This document shows, in pieces, positions 45,172 to 54,344 of a DNA stretch of 64,000 nucleotides; positions within the stretch are counted from its first letter, which is position 1, and each line of letters starts with the position of its first letter. A program made the translations under genes and the position numbers. Where the stretch lies: the NCBI GenBank assembly GCA_944321435.1, contig CALULH010000004.1, forward strand, positions 124,001 through 188,000, in the 5' to 3' direction. This stretch comes from an uncultured Coriobacteriaceae bacterium (lineage in GTDB: Bacteria > Actinomycetota > Coriobacteriia > Coriobacteriales > Coriobacteriaceae). The notes beneath the pieces are model-generated. The model was not told the DNA's origin and searched no databases. It saw only the letters and a program-made list of their open reading frames with translations.

Positions 45172-46491
45172 CTAGTTATCCATCACGCCGTCGGTCCAGG
45201 CGCCGCAGTCCTCGATGCGGATGACGGCGGCGACGGCGCGGATGGAGCCGAGGCCGCGCAGCTCGTTGACGGCGTCCTGCACGCTGCGCTCGGAGGCCTC
45301 GTGCGTTACGAACACGAGCGTGTTAGCGCCGTCGGATCCCACCTCGTTCTGGTTGATGCGCGCAACCGACACACCGTGCTTGGCAAAGACCTGCACGGCC
45401 TCGGCCAGCGACCCGAGCTTGTCCTCGACCGAGAGGCGCAGATAGTAGCGGGTCGTAAGGTCCTCGATGGAGCGGATGGGGAGGCTGCGCTCAAACGGCT
45501 CGCTCTCGGGCGCAACGGTGCCGCCGGCAATATGCTCGGCCAGCACGCAGATGTCGCCCACGACGGCGCTCGCCGTGGGGAAAGATCCGGCGCCGGCGCC
45601 GTAGAACATGGTCTCGCCCACGGCGTCGCCCACCACGTAAACGGCGTTCATGGCGTTTGAGACGCTGGCCAGCATATGGCTCTGCGGGATCATGGTGGGC
45701 TGTACGCGCACGTCCACGCCGTCCGGGGTGTTGCGGGCAATGCCCAGCAGCTTGATGGTACAGCCCATGGCGTGCGCCATCTCGAAGTCCACCGGGGCGA
45801 TGCTGCGGATGCCCTCGGTGTGCACGTCGTCGGTGGTGACGCGCGTGCGGAAGCCTATGGAGGCCAGGATGGCCACCTTGGCGGCGGCGTCGAAGCCGTC
45901 GACGTCGGCGGTGGGGTTGGCCTCCGCGTAGCCGAGGCGCTGGGCATCGGCCAGGACCTCGTCAAAGCCCAGGCCCTCGTTCTCCACGCGGGTGAGGATG
46001 TAGTTGGTGGTTCCGTTCAGAATGCCGGCGATGGTGAGGATCTCGTTGCCCACCAGCGTGTGCTCGAGCGCGTTGACGATGGGGATGCCGCCGCCCGCCG
46101 CCGCCTCGCACTTGATCTGGACGCCGGCGGCCGCCGCCTTGTGCGCGAGCTTCTCGACATGACGGCCGAGAAGCGCCTTGTTGGCGGTGACCACGTGCTT
46201 GCCCGCGGCGAAGGCGGCCTCGAAGATCTCGGTTGCCGGATGGTCGCCGCCGATAAGCTCCACCACGATGTCCACGTCGGGATCGGAGACCACGTCGTGC
46301 CAGTCGGTGGTGAACGCGCCGGCGTCAATGCCCAGCTCGGCGGCGCGTTCGGGCTCCAGGGCGCAGGCGCGCTTGATCTGCAGGTCGTAGCCGTAGTGCT
46401 TCATAAAGTCATCGTGGCGGTTGAGGATCACGCGGGCGGTGCCGCCGCCCACGGTGCCCAGCCCGATGATGCCGATGTTCACGGTGGTCAT
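45172..46491 (-). CDS. hom: Homoserine dehydrogenase
   Basis: 439-residue enzyme that reduces aspartate semialdehyde to homoserine, feeding threonine and methionine synthesis. The N-terminal Rossmann motif IGIIGLGTVGGGTARVI, VTANKALLG, the substrate loop GGGIPIVNAL, AGILNGTTNYILT, YAEANPTADVDGFDAAAK and a C-terminal ACT domain (HGVSVARINQNEVG) for feedback control by threonine are in order. GGGAGAAG precedes the ATG at 46491. Full length. Confidence 0.96.
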   Translation of the reverse strand: MTTVNIGIIGLGTVGGGTARVILNRHDDFMKHYGYDLQIKRACALEPERAAELGIDAGAFTTDWHDVVSDPDVDIVVELIGGDHPATEIFEAAFAAGKHVVTANKALLGRHVEKLAHKAAAAGVQIKCEAAAGGGIPIVNALEHTLVGNEILTIAGILNGTTNYILTRVENEGLGFDEVLADAQRLGYAEANPTADVDGFDAAAKVAILASIGFRTRVTTDDVHTEGIRSIAPVDFEMAHAMGCTIKLLGIARNTPDGVDVRVQPTMIPQSHMLASVSNAMNAVYVVGDAVGETMFYGAGAGSFPTASAVVGDICVLAEHIAGGTVAPESEPFERSLPIRSIEDLTTRYYLRLSVEDKLGSLAEAVQVFAKHGVSVARINQNEVGSDGANTLVFVTHEASERSVQDAVNELRGLGSIRAVAAVIRIEDCGAWTDGVMDN

Positions 46492-46641
46492 ATGCTTCTC
46501 CCAACGTGTCGTGTGTGGCGTGCTTCTCAACTGGAGCAACAACTGTACCATGACGCAGGCGGGAGCCCTTCGCCGCGCTGGCTGTTTCCCATGCGTTTAC
46601 GCAAACCGCGCGAGGAGGGGGCGCTTCTCGCCTAGAAAAAT

Positions 46642-46704
46642 AATCGCACCGAAGGCATAAGATTTGGCCGATAAGAGCCCGATTCTTATGCCTTCGGTGC
46701 GATT
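46642..46704. terminator. 21-bp perfect inverted repeat, likely two-way terminator
   Basis: Arms 46642-46662 and 46684-46704 are perfect over 21 bp (AATCGCACC outer end), with a 21-nt loop. T runs follow on both strands, better on the minus strand where the mscS transcript ends. The loop holds GGCCGATAAGAG, a further relative of the arm sequence GGCATAAGA. Confidence 0.8.
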
Positions 46705-46801
46705 TTGTTGGAAGGGGCCTTGCGGGGCCTGCTTGCCGGGGACGGCTTCGGCCGATCGATGGCGCATTTCCTGTCCGGCTTGCGCCCTCGGCCTCTGCGC
46801 C

Positions 46802-47566
46802 CTAGCGCGTAACCGGCGCGATGGCGCGGATGATGGCGTCTACGGCTGCGGCCACCTGCGTGGGGTCCTCCATTTGCAGGATGACCTTGCCCTTGAAGCC
46901 GTACTCGGTGATCTCGGCGAACAGCACCCGGGGCGCTTGCGTGACGGTGCCCACCGTGGACGCCGCTTCGCTTGCCAGCGCGCGGATCTGCTCGGCCACC
47001 TCGTCCATGGGCCGTGCGTCGCTCGCCACGGCAAACGGCACCACGGTCAGGCTCGCCGGGGGCAGCTGCGTCAGCGCGGTTGTGGAGATCACCGAGTTGG
47101 GGATGATAACCGTCTCGCCCGCGGTGTTCTTGATGGTGGTGTGCCGCCAGCCCACGTCGCGCACGATGCCGGTCTGACCGCCCACCTCGATGTTGTCGCC
47201 CGGCTGCACCAGGCGCATGAAGGTCATCTGCAGGCCGCCGATCAGGTTCGAGAGCGTGTCCTGGAAGCCCAGGGAGACGGCGATACCGGCGATCCCCAGG
47301 CCGGCGATCACGCTGCTCACGTCGACTCCGAAGCACGAGCCCAGAACCGTGCTGCCTCCGATGATCCATATGGTGGCGCGGACGATGTTCACGATGATGC
47401 TCGACGATGGCAGCGGGTTCTCGTCGCTGCGCAGCACGTGGCGCACCACCCGCGTTGCCACGCGGGCCGTTACCACGGTCGCCACCAGCAGGATCACGGC
47501 CCAGATGGCCGTGTGGACCCAGCCGTCGGGCAGCAGGTTGTCTATCTGCGTGTACAGCTCTTTCAT
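46802..47566 (-). CDS. Small-conductance mechanosensitive channel (MscS family)
   Basis: 254-residue membrane channel opened by membrane tension in hypo-osmotic shock. Three membrane spans (about residues 15-40, 60-85 and 90-110); the pore helix GLGIAGIAVSLGFQDTLSNLIGG is highly conserved. The beta domain GDNIEVGGQTGIVRDVGWRHT-type text and PNSVIS follow. The ATG at 47566 is preceded by AAAAGGAG. The length and layout are those of minimal MscS. Confidence 0.92.
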   Translation of the reverse strand: MKELYTQIDNLLPDGWVHTAIWAVILLVATVVTARVATRVVRHVLRSDENPLPSSSIIVNIVRATIWIIGGSTVLGSCFGVDVSSVIAGLGIAGIAVSLGFQDTLSNLIGGLQMTFMRLVQPGDNIEVGGQTGIVRDVGWRHTTIKNTAGETVIIPNSVISTTALTQLPPASLTVVPFAVASDARPMDEVAEQIRALASEAASTVGTVTQAPRVLFAEITEYGFKGKVILQMEDPTQVAAAVDAIIRAIAPVTR

Positions 47567-47759
47567 AACGCTCCTTTTATAGCTGCGGGGCTGCGCGGGG
47601 CGCACCCTGCCGTTCCGTCAACGGAAAGAGCCTACCCCGAGGGGCGTTTCTTTATGCCCGAGGCGTCGGGGGCGCGTTGATGGGAGCTGCCTTGGGCGCC
47701 GGGACCGGCCCGGGCGCCTGCTTTGGCCGGGCTCCGGCCGTTGGCCCCCCGGCCCCCGG

Positions 47760-48599
47760 TTAATCCTCGATGTCGTGGAACACGGGCTCCATCTTGTCGA
47801 ACGTGCAGTACTCCGTGTATCCCAGTGCGGCCAGGCGGCGCTTCACCAGCGCAATGTAGGCGCCCAGGTGCTCGGGCTTGTGCGAATCGCTCCCCACCGT
47901 GATGATGCGGCCTCCCAGATCGCGGTACAGCCTCAGGATCTCCGTGCAGGGCTGCAGGTCGGGAAGGCCGTAGCGGAAGCTGGACGTGTTGACCTCGATG
48001 CCCTTGCCGTCTGCGATGACCCGCTTCAGGATCTCGGCAATACGGTCGCGGCTCTTCTCAAAGGGGTAGATGCCCGCCGAATCGTACCGCTTGATGAGGT
48101 CCATGTGCCCCAGCACGCTGTAGTGGCCAAAGCTCCGCACCACGTCGTACATCTCCTGGTAGTAGGCGTCGTTGTACTCCTGCTGCGTGCGGCCGCGTTG
48201 GAAATCGCCCGTCCAGAACTCCTGGTCCCCCACCTGGTGGATGGACAGGATGGTGAAGTCGAGCTGGTCGGCCCAGGCTGCGTACAGCGCGTCGAACTGC
48301 CCGACGGTGTGGCTCTGCACGCCGAATTCCAGGCCGCTCTTGACGGTGAGCTCGGGTGCAAAGGAGGCGCGCGCCTCGGCCAGTGCCGGGAAGTAGCGCG
48401 GGTAGTCCACGTTGGTCACGTGCTTGCCGTCCACCACGCGCGTGTCGGGCCCGGCGACGTCGGGCTTCACGCCGTAGTCGGCATGGTCGGTGAAGCAGAT
48501 CTCGTTGAGGTTGAGCTTAACGGCGTCGCGGCAGACGTCCTCGATCGCGTAGAACGAGTCGTCGCTGAAATCGGAGTGCACGTGGTAATCGGCAAGCAT
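47760..48599 (-). CDS. PHP-family histidinol-phosphatase-like phosphoesterase
   Basis: 279-residue PHP-domain phosphatase. DYHVHSDFSDDS, FTDHADYG, GLEFGVQ, ILSIHQV, VLGHMDLIKRY and ITVGSDSHKPEHLG supply the metal ligands in the order of HisK-type histidinol-phosphate phosphatases. No other histidine genes are nearby, so a different phosphate ester is possible. AGAAAGG precedes the ATG at 48599. Confidence 0.85.
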   Translation of the reverse strand: MLADYHVHSDFSDDSFYAIEDVCRDAVKLNLNEICFTDHADYGVKPDVAGPDTRVVDGKHVTNVDYPRYFPALAEARASFAPELTVKSGLEFGVQSHTVGQFDALYAAWADQLDFTILSIHQVGDQEFWTGDFQRGRTQQEYNDAYYQEMYDVVRSFGHYSVLGHMDLIKRYDSAGIYPFEKSRDRIAEILKRVIADGKGIEVNTSSFRYGLPDLQPCTEILRLYRDLGGRIITVGSDSHKPEHLGAYIALVKRRLAALGYTEYCTFDKMEPVFHDIED

Positions 48600-48797
48600 G
48601 CGGGGCCTTTCTGTCGTGAGCTTATCTCGTAAGCCCGTCCGGGCGATAAGCGCGAGCCAATTCTCCGGCTGTCCGGACAAGCCTTCCGCCCGCGTCCCCA
48701 TTGTAGGTTCGCCATGCTGAGAAGAACGTATCAATCTCAAAGGCAGCGGGCTGACCCGCCTGTACAGGGCTGGGCGAGAAGGGCCTTCGTTGCGCTA

Positions 48798-48871
48798 TGG
48801 TCCGGGGTCCTGCTCATCCCACGCGCGTGGGCTGTGCAAACGCGCTTAGGGATGAGCAGGACCCCGGACCA
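48798..48871. repeat. Twin hairpin A: 23-bp perfect stem with 28-nt core loop
   Basis: Arms 48798-48820 and 48849-48871 are perfect inverted copies (stem begins TGGTCCGGGG). The 28-nt loop (48821-48848) begins ACGCGCGTGGGC and ends CGCGCTTA. It is the reverse complement of the loop of hairpin B at one mismatch, whereas the stems are unrelated. Confidence 0.9.
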
Positions 48872-48924
48872 CCCCTTTGTTCGTCTCCTACACCCGTGCG
48901 TAAGGTGCGCGCCGACGGTGCCGT

Positions 48925-48996
48925 AGGGCGGCCTCCCCTTCTTCTCTAAGCGCGTTTGCAAAGCCCACGCGCGTGAGAAGAAGGGAAGGCCGCCCT
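48925..48996. repeat. Twin hairpin B: 22-bp stem with complementary 28-nt core loop
   Basis: Arms 48925-48946 and 48975-48996 (stem begins AGGGCGGCC) agree with one mismatch. The 28-nt loop (48947-48974) is the inverse of the loop of hairpin A at 27 of 28 positions. A 53-bp spacer separates A and B. The whole gap 48600-49178 has no gene. Confidence 0.9.
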
Positions 48997-49178
48997 TTTG
49001 CGGATCGCAAGGCCCGCCCGGCCGCCCCGCGGCGTATCGCAAGGCCGCACGGCAAGCCCCCGCCCTTCTCGCCTTAAGCGGTCCTTCACGAAGGTTGCAA
49101 AAGCGTCACGTAAGCGTAAGGCAAATCGATGGCAGCGCCTTGGGCCGCCTGCCAGTATGTAAGCTAGGAGGTGGGACC

Positions 49179-49343
49179 ATGAATGAGAGAAGCCCTTACA
49201 CCCTGGCAGAGCAGGATTCCGGCGACAAGCGCGGCTGCCTGGCGCGCGCCGGCGCGACCTTGGCGGAGATGTTCGTGTGGCTGGTCATCATGGCGGCGCT
49301 CACCGTCGGCATGATCTGGCTGCTCTGGACGACCTCGCGCTGA
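49179..49343 (+). CDS. Small single-span membrane protein
   Basis: 54-residue predicted protein with a charged N-terminus (MNERSPYTLAEQD), one membrane span (MFVWLVIMAALTVGMIWLLW) and a very short tail. AGGAGGTGGG precedes the ATG, a strong site. It lies before the ABC transporter genes on the same strand but about 120 bp away. No family is recognised. Confidence 0.65.
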   Translation: MNERSPYTLAEQDSGDKRGCLARAGATLAEMFVWLVIMAALTVGMIWLLWTTSR

Positions 49344-49466
49344 GGCGGCCCTGCGCGCCGCAGCCCGGAGCCCGGCCGTCGCGCCCAAGCCGCCCGCCGC
49401 AAAGCCCCGGCGCGTTGAGCCGGGATCACCCTATACTCGCATTTTGTACACGCAAAGGAGACCGTT

Positions 49467-50363
49467 ATGCCGCTCCAATCCCAAACCCCTGCGCGTCCGC
49501 AGGAGGCGCAGCATATGCGCACCGCCTATCCCAAGAACCCGCCCGCCGCCCCGACCGCGCCTTCCGCGGCCGGGATGGAGGCCTCCCGCGCCGGGGTCCC
49601 GCGCGTGCTCGAGGTGCAGCACATCGAGAAGGTCTACGGCAGTCGCAACGCCATTACCCGCGCCCTCTCCGACGTGAGCTTCTCGGTCGCGGAGGGCGAG
49701 TTCGTAGGCATCATGGGCGCCTCGGGCTCGGGCAAGTCGACCATGCTCAACTGCATCAGCACCATCGACACGGTGACCTCGGGCCACGTGCTCATCAACG
49801 GCGCCGACGTCACGGCGCTCAAGCCCGCCAAGCTCACCCGCTTCCGCCGCGAGCAGCTGGGCTTCATCTTCCAAGACTCCAACCTGCTCGACACGCTCAC
49901 CGCGCGCGAGAACATAGCCCTTCCGCTCACCATCAGCCGCGTGGCCGCCAAGGAGACGCTCTCCCGCGTGGAGGAGGTCGCCCGGCGCCTGGGGATCCTC
50001 GAGGTGCTCGACAAGTACCCCTACCAGATGTCGGGAGGCCAGCAGCAACGCGTGGCGGCCGCCCGCGCCATGGTCACTAACCCGGCCATCATCATGGCCG
50101 ACGAGCCCACGGGCGCGCTGGACTCCAAGAACGCCCGCCTGCTGCTGGAGTGCCTGGAGACCATGAACCGCACGTACCGCGCCACGGTGCTCATGGTCAC
50201 GCACGACGCCTTTGCGGCCAGCTACACCCATCGCGTCATCTTCCTGCGCGACGGGCGCGTGTTCACCGAGCTCAATCGGGGCGATTCTTCGCGTCAGGAC
50301 TTCTTCAACCGCATCATGGAGGTCGTGGCCATTATGGGAGGGGAGGGCTCCGATGCTCTGTAA
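49467..50363 (+). CDS. BceA/YxdL-type ABC transporter ATP-binding protein
   Basis: 298-residue ATPase with about 45 extra Pro/Ala-rich residues at the N-terminus. Walker [11 protein letters not shown]-loop [12 protein letters not shown], signature MSGGQQQR and Walker [16 protein letters not shown] are present. This sequence type pairs with BceB/YxdM permeases that sense or expel cationic peptides. AAAGGAGA precedes the ATG. Its 3' end overlaps the permease gene by 11 bp. Confidence 0.92.
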   Translation: MPLQSQTPARPQEAQHMRTAYPKNPPAAPTAPSAAGMEASRAGVPRVLEVQHIEKVYGSRNAITRALSDVSFSVAEGEFVGIMGASGSGKSTMLNCISTIDTVTSGHVLINGADVTALKPAKLTRFRREQLGFIFQDSNLLDTLTARENIALPLTISRVAAKETLSRVEEVARRLGILEVLDKYPYQMSGGQQQRVAAARAMVTNPAIIMADEPTGALDSKNARLLLECLETMNRTYRATVLMVTHDAFAASYTHRVIFLRDGRVFTELNRGDSSRQDFFNRIMEVVAIMGGEGSDAL

Positions 50364-52533
50364 GATCGCCTGGTCCAATGTCCGCCGCGCCGGCCGCGAT
50401 TACCTGGTGTACTTCGTGACCCTCATGCTGGCGGTCATGGTGTTCTACGCATTCAACACCATCACGGTGCAGGCCGACTTCATCGCCAGCGACACGCGCG
50501 AGCTCGTGCGCATGCTGGGCGGTATCCTTTCGGGCCTCACGGTGTTTCTCGCTGCGGTGATGGGCTTCCTTATGGTCTACGCCAACAACTTCATCATGAA
50601 GCGCCGCAAGCGCGAGTTCGGCCTCTACCAGATCCTCGGTATGAGCCGCGGCCAGGTGAGCCGCGTCATGGTGCTCGAGACCACCTTCGTGAGCGCCGGC
50701 GCGGCGGTGGCGGGCTTGATCCTGGGCATGGGCCTTTCCCAGCTCATGGTGTTTTTCACAGGCGCCATCTTCCAATCGCAGATCGAGAACTTCTCCTTCT
50801 TCGTAAGCCCCTTCGCCGTGGGCATCACGTTGGCGTGCCTCCTGGTGGTCTACCTGGTTTCGCTCGTCTTCAACCTGCGCGTGGTGCGCCGCTCCAAGCT
50901 CATCGACCTCTTCGGAGCCGAGCGCCGCGGCGAGCAGGTTAAGACCGGGCATCCGCTCGTGGCAGCCGTGGTGTTTATCGCCGGCGTGGCGCTTATCGCC
51001 GTGTCCTACGCCCGCCTGTGGCGCGACGGCCTGCCGTACAGCGGCACGACCGAGGAGACCGAGGCCTTTCTCATCACCACCGCCATGGTCATCGTGGGCA
51101 CGCTGCTGTTCTTCTTCGGGCTGTCGGGCTTTTTGCTCAAGGCGCTGCAGGGCGTGCGCGGCTTTTATTACCGCGGGCTCAACATGTTCACCCTGCGCCA
51201 GCTCAACGCCAAGGTCAACACCGTGAGCCTTTCCATGGCCGTTATCGCCATGATCCTCTTCTTGGCCATCACGAGCGTCACGGGAGGCATGAGCATCGCC
51301 TCCAGCATGGTCGAGAACATCGAGCTGCACACGCCGGCCGACTTCTCGCAGACCATCGTGTACTTCAGCACCTCGACCTCGGCGGGCGTGAAGGCGTGGG
51401 CGGGCGGCGCCGAGACCGCCGTGGCGACCGAGCCCATCGACGTGGCCCGGGTCATGAGCGCCCTCGCCACCGACGCCGACGGCCAGCCCGTCGACTTCTC
51501 GCGCGTGAGCGACGACATGGTGCAGGTGGATACCTACGACTCCATGCTCCCCGGGGCCGATAAGCCCGTCGTGTCGCTTCGCGACCTGGTGGCGGTTACG
51601 GGCGACGAGCTCCCCAAGGGCATCGACATGGGCAGCGCCGAGGCCCTGGGCCTCGCGATCATGCGCGAGAGCGATTACAACGCCCTTATGGCGTTCTACG
51701 GCAAGGAGCAGGCCAATCTGGGGGAGGACGGCTACCTCCTCACCTGCGATATGGGCGACACGCTGGGCGACATCTACAATCATGCGCTCGGGCAGGGCGC
51801 GGAGCTGGACATTGCGGGGAGGAGCTTCCATCCGGTGATCGACGAGCTCGACCTGAGCGCGGGACCGCAGGCGGTCAGCAGCATGGGCTCCAACACGGGC
51901 ACCATCGTACTGCCCGACGAGGTGGTGGACGAGCTGGGATGCCCGCTGTACAACAGCACGCTGATCGGCAACTACGCCGCGGGCGTCACGGCCGAGGAGG
52001 GCCAGGAGTACCTCGACGGCGTCTCGCTCGAAAGCTACGACGCGCTGGTGATGAACGATGCCGGTCAGGCTATCGGCACCATAGGCAGCCGCGCCACCCG
52101 CGCCACCATGTACGAGACGGTCAGCTCCATGATGGGCCTTATCAGCTACATGGCCATCTACATTGGCTTCGTCTTGGTGGTGGCGTGCGCGGCCATCCTC
52201 ACCATCCAGCAGCTCTCCAGCGTGTCCGACGGCTCCACCAGCTACCGGATCCTGTCCGAGCTCGGCACCTCCGAGGGGGAGATAGCGCACTCCGTTCTCA
52301 AGCAGCAGGCCATCTTCTTTGCGTTCCCGCTGCTCATGGGCATAGCGCATGCGATTATCGCCCTCAAGGTCATCATCGACCTGGTGCAGCTCTTCGGCGG
52401 CATCTCCATTGGCAGCACGGTTGGCCTGGCCGTCGTCATCTTCGGGCTTGCGTACGGCGGTTACTTTGCGGTGACCTACCTCATGAGCCGCGGCATCGTC
52501 CACGATGCCATCCGCGTTCGCAAGACGCTCTAG
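50353..52533 (+). CDS. BceB/YxdM-type FtsX-domain ABC permease
   Basis: 726-residue permease with the ten-span arrangement of the BceB group: an FtsX unit at the N-terminus (NNFIMKRRKREFGLYQILGMSRGQ at about residues 75-100), a large extracellular domain (about residues 330-590) and a second FtsX unit at the C-terminus (YRILSELGTSEGEI). The large external loop is the peptide-sensing part in characterised members. GGGAGG precedes the ATG, which lies inside the ATPase gene's last codons. No two-component genes are adjacent. Confidence 0.9.
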   Translation: MLCKIAWSNVRRAGRDYLVYFVTLMLAVMVFYAFNTITVQADFIASDTRELVRMLGGILSGLTVFLAAVMGFLMVYANNFIMKRRKREFGLYQILGMSRGQVSRVMVLETTFVSAGAAVAGLILGMGLSQLMVFFTGAIFQSQIENFSFFVSPFAVGITLACLLVVYLVSLVFNLRVVRRSKLIDLFGAERRGEQVKTGHPLVAAVVFIAGVALIAVSYARLWRDGLPYSGTTEETEAFLITTAMVIVGTLLFFFGLSGFLLKALQGVRGFYYRGLNMFTLRQLNAKVNTVSLSMAVIAMILFLAITSVTGGMSIASSMVENIELHTPADFSQTIVYFSTSTSAGVKAWAGGAETAVATEPIDVARVMSALATDADGQPVDFSRVSDDMVQVDTYDSMLPGADKPVVSLRDLVAVTGDELPKGIDMGSAEALGLAIMRESDYNALMAFYGKEQANLGEDGYLLTCDMGDTLGDIYNHALGQGAELDIAGRSFHPVIDELDLSAGPQAVSSMGSNTGTIVLPDEVVDELGCPLYNSTLIGNYAAGVTAEEGQEYLDGVSLESYDALVMNDAGQAIGTIGSRATRATMYETVSSMMGLISYMAIYIGFVLVVACAAILTIQQLSSVSDGSTSYRILSELGTSEGEIAHSVLKQQAIFFAFPLLMGIAHAIIALKVIIDLVQLFGGISIGSTVGLAVVIFGLAYGGYFAVTYLMSRGIVHDAIRVRKTL

Positions 52534-52662
52534 CAAAAGCGGCGGCGCGCCCCATCCTCTCCGCCCCGTGCCCTACGGCAAGCGCCTTTGCTCGGCGCGC
52601 GGGCGGGGTTGGGGCGCGCCCCCTTTGGTTTCTCTCAGGGACAAAGCACAAGGAGGCTTCCC

Positions 52663-53028
52663 ATGAAAAAGATCATAGGCACGGTGGCGGCTTTGGCAGT
52701 GGTGGCGCTCGTGGGCGCGGGCGCCTGGTTTGGGTACCACGCCGTGTTCACCGACCCGGTTGCCCACTATGCCCAGGTGGACGCCGATCGGCTGACCCAG
52801 GCGGACGAGAACAACAACGACTTTGCCTACCATTACGACCTGCCGGCAGTCGAGGCCAACGGCAAGACGGGGACGCTGGGCTTCGATACGAGCCGTGAGC
52901 TGCGCGACGGCGCCTATCTCAAGTTGGAGACGCTCGCGCTGCGCGGCGTGGTGCGTTGGGAGGAGGTCGCCTGGGACGAGATCCCCGCGGCCGCCCAAGC
53001 CGAGCTCCCCGCGCCCGAGAACGCGTAG
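52663..53028 (+). CDS. YxeA-like (DUF1093) exported protein
   Basis: 121-residue protein. One N-terminal hydrophobic segment (MKKIIGTVAALAVVALVGAGAW) is followed by a short extracellular beta-rich domain with NDFAYHYDLPAVEANGKTGTLG and DGAYLKLETLALRGV. In Bacillus subtilis yxeA follows yxdLM, and the same order is seen here. AAGGAGG precedes the ATG. The function of YxeA-like proteins is unknown. Confidence 0.75.
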   Translation: MKKIIGTVAALAVVALVGAGAWFGYHAVFTDPVAHYAQVDADRLTQADENNNDFAYHYDLPAVEANGKTGTLGFDTSRELRDGAYLKLETLALRGVVRWEEVAWDEIPAAAQAELPAPENA

Positions 53029-53103
53029 GCGGGCGCAGGCGCGGGCCGGCGTGGGCGCGCGGTGGCGGATGTAGGCGGGCGCAGGCGCGCTTCTCGCCCC
53101 AAC

Positions 53104-53231
53104 ATTCTGAATGCAAATCTGTTCACAAAAATGTTCCGCATGCATTCTCTGTTGCCTAGGGCCTAAAAATGGCCGCCTGGCGAACGGAAATGCATGCGGA
53201 ACTGCCTAGTAAACAGGAATGCATGCGGAAC
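53104..53231. repeat. Inverted-repeat element with 29-bp tandem motif
   Basis: Left arm: a degenerate unit at 53104 (ATTCTGAATGC) and GTTCCGCATGCATTC at 53133, 29 bp apart. Right arm: the inverse, ending at 53202 and 53231 (GAATGCATGCGGAAC), again 29 bp apart. The centre has GGCCTAAAAATGGCC. Single copy in this window; no gene inside. Confidence 0.85.
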
Positions 53232-53294
53232 TTCTGCGTCCGCAAACGCCGGACTCGCATCGGGCGCGCCGGGTGCGCCGGCGCCTGCACGCCG

Positions 53295-54227
53295 TTACAC
53301 GTGGCTCGTGATGAGCGTCATGTTGCCGGAGAGGGCCAGGTCGCCGCAGCCGCAGGGGGCGAGCAGGTGCGAGCCCTTGCGCACGGCCTCGCCGTTCACG
53401 GTGCCCGCGCCGTCGATCACGGAGAGGCACATGAACGGCCACGGCTGCGGCAGGGTCTTCTCGCCGGACACGCGCACGCGCTCCACGGTGTAGTTGTCGT
53501 TGCGCTCCAGCAGCGTGATGCCGTCCACTTCCGGCGCGGTCACGGTGCCGTCGGCGGGCGCCACCGCGCCGTAGTCCACCACGTCCAGGCTCTGCTCGAT
53601 ATGCAGCGGCCGCGGCTTGCCGTCGTCGCCCAGGCGGTCGTAGTCGTACACGCGGTACGTCACATCGCTCGACTGCTGCGTTTCCAGGATCAGCGTCCCC
53701 GCCTTGATGGCATGCACCGTGCCCGGGTCGATCTGGAAGAAGTCGCCCTTGTGGATGGGCACCTCGTTCAGCAGCTCGCCCCAGCGGCCCTCCTCGATCA
53801 TCTGCGCCAGCTCGGCGCGGTCGTGCGCGCGCTGCCCCACGATGATGGTGGCGCCAGGCTCGCAGTCCAGCACGTACCAGCACTCGCGCTTGCCCAGGCT
53901 GCCGTTCTCGTGCTCTGCGGCGTACGCGTCGTCCGGGTGCACCTGGATGGACAGGTCGCCGTCGGCATCCAGGATCTTGATCAGCAGCGGGAACTCCTTG
54001 CCGGGCAGGTCGCCAAACAGGTCGCGCCGCTCGTCCCACAGCTCGGACAGGGTCTTGCCCGCAAAGGCCTCGTTCTCAACGGGGCAGTCGCCGGCGGGAT
54101 GGGCGCTTATCGCCCAGCACTCGCCCACGGGGCCCGCGGGGATCTGATAGCCGTACTCGCTCTCCAGGCGGCGGCCTCCCCAGATCTTGTTGTGGAACAG
54201 CGGCGTCAAATGGATCAGCTCGTGCAT
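53295..54227 (-). CDS. manA: Mannose-6-phosphate isomerase, class I
   Basis: 310-residue zinc cupin enzyme that interconverts mannose-6-phosphate and fructose-6-phosphate. PLFHNKIWGGRRLE, ILDADGDLSIQVHPDD (zinc ligands), GKRECWYVLD, PGTVHAIKAGTLILETQQSSDVTYRVYD in part (residues about 170-200) and a C-terminal cupin half are typical of the short class I enzymes of Gram-positive bacteria. Two adjacent ATG codons exist; the one at 54227 has better spacing from AAGGAG than the one at 54230. Confidence 0.93.
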   Translation of the reverse strand: MHELIHLTPLFHNKIWGGRRLESEYGYQIPAGPVGECWAISAHPAGDCPVENEAFAGKTLSELWDERRDLFGDLPGKEFPLLIKILDADGDLSIQVHPDDAYAAEHENGSLGKRECWYVLDCEPGATIIVGQRAHDRAELAQMIEEGRWGELLNEVPIHKGDFFQIDPGTVHAIKAGTLILETQQSSDVTYRVYDYDRLGDDGKPRPLHIEQSLDVVDYGAVAPADGTVTAPEVDGITLLERNDNYTVERVRVSGEKTLPQPWPFMCLSVIDGAGTVNGEAVRKGSHLLAPCGCGDLALSGNMTLITSHV

Positions 54228-54344
54228 CATGTCTCCTTCAAAGGTCAAGCGGCGTTTTGCCGCGTTTGCCTGCGTTCAAGGCCCGTTGGGCGAGAAGCGC
54301 CCCTCCATCCTGGCCGGGGCGGGGCTCCGGCGCGTGACGGGGCG

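Noticed and set aside
50332..52536. Long open frame antisense to the BceB-type permease
   Set aside because: His/Glu/Gly-rich shadow of a complete membrane protein gene.
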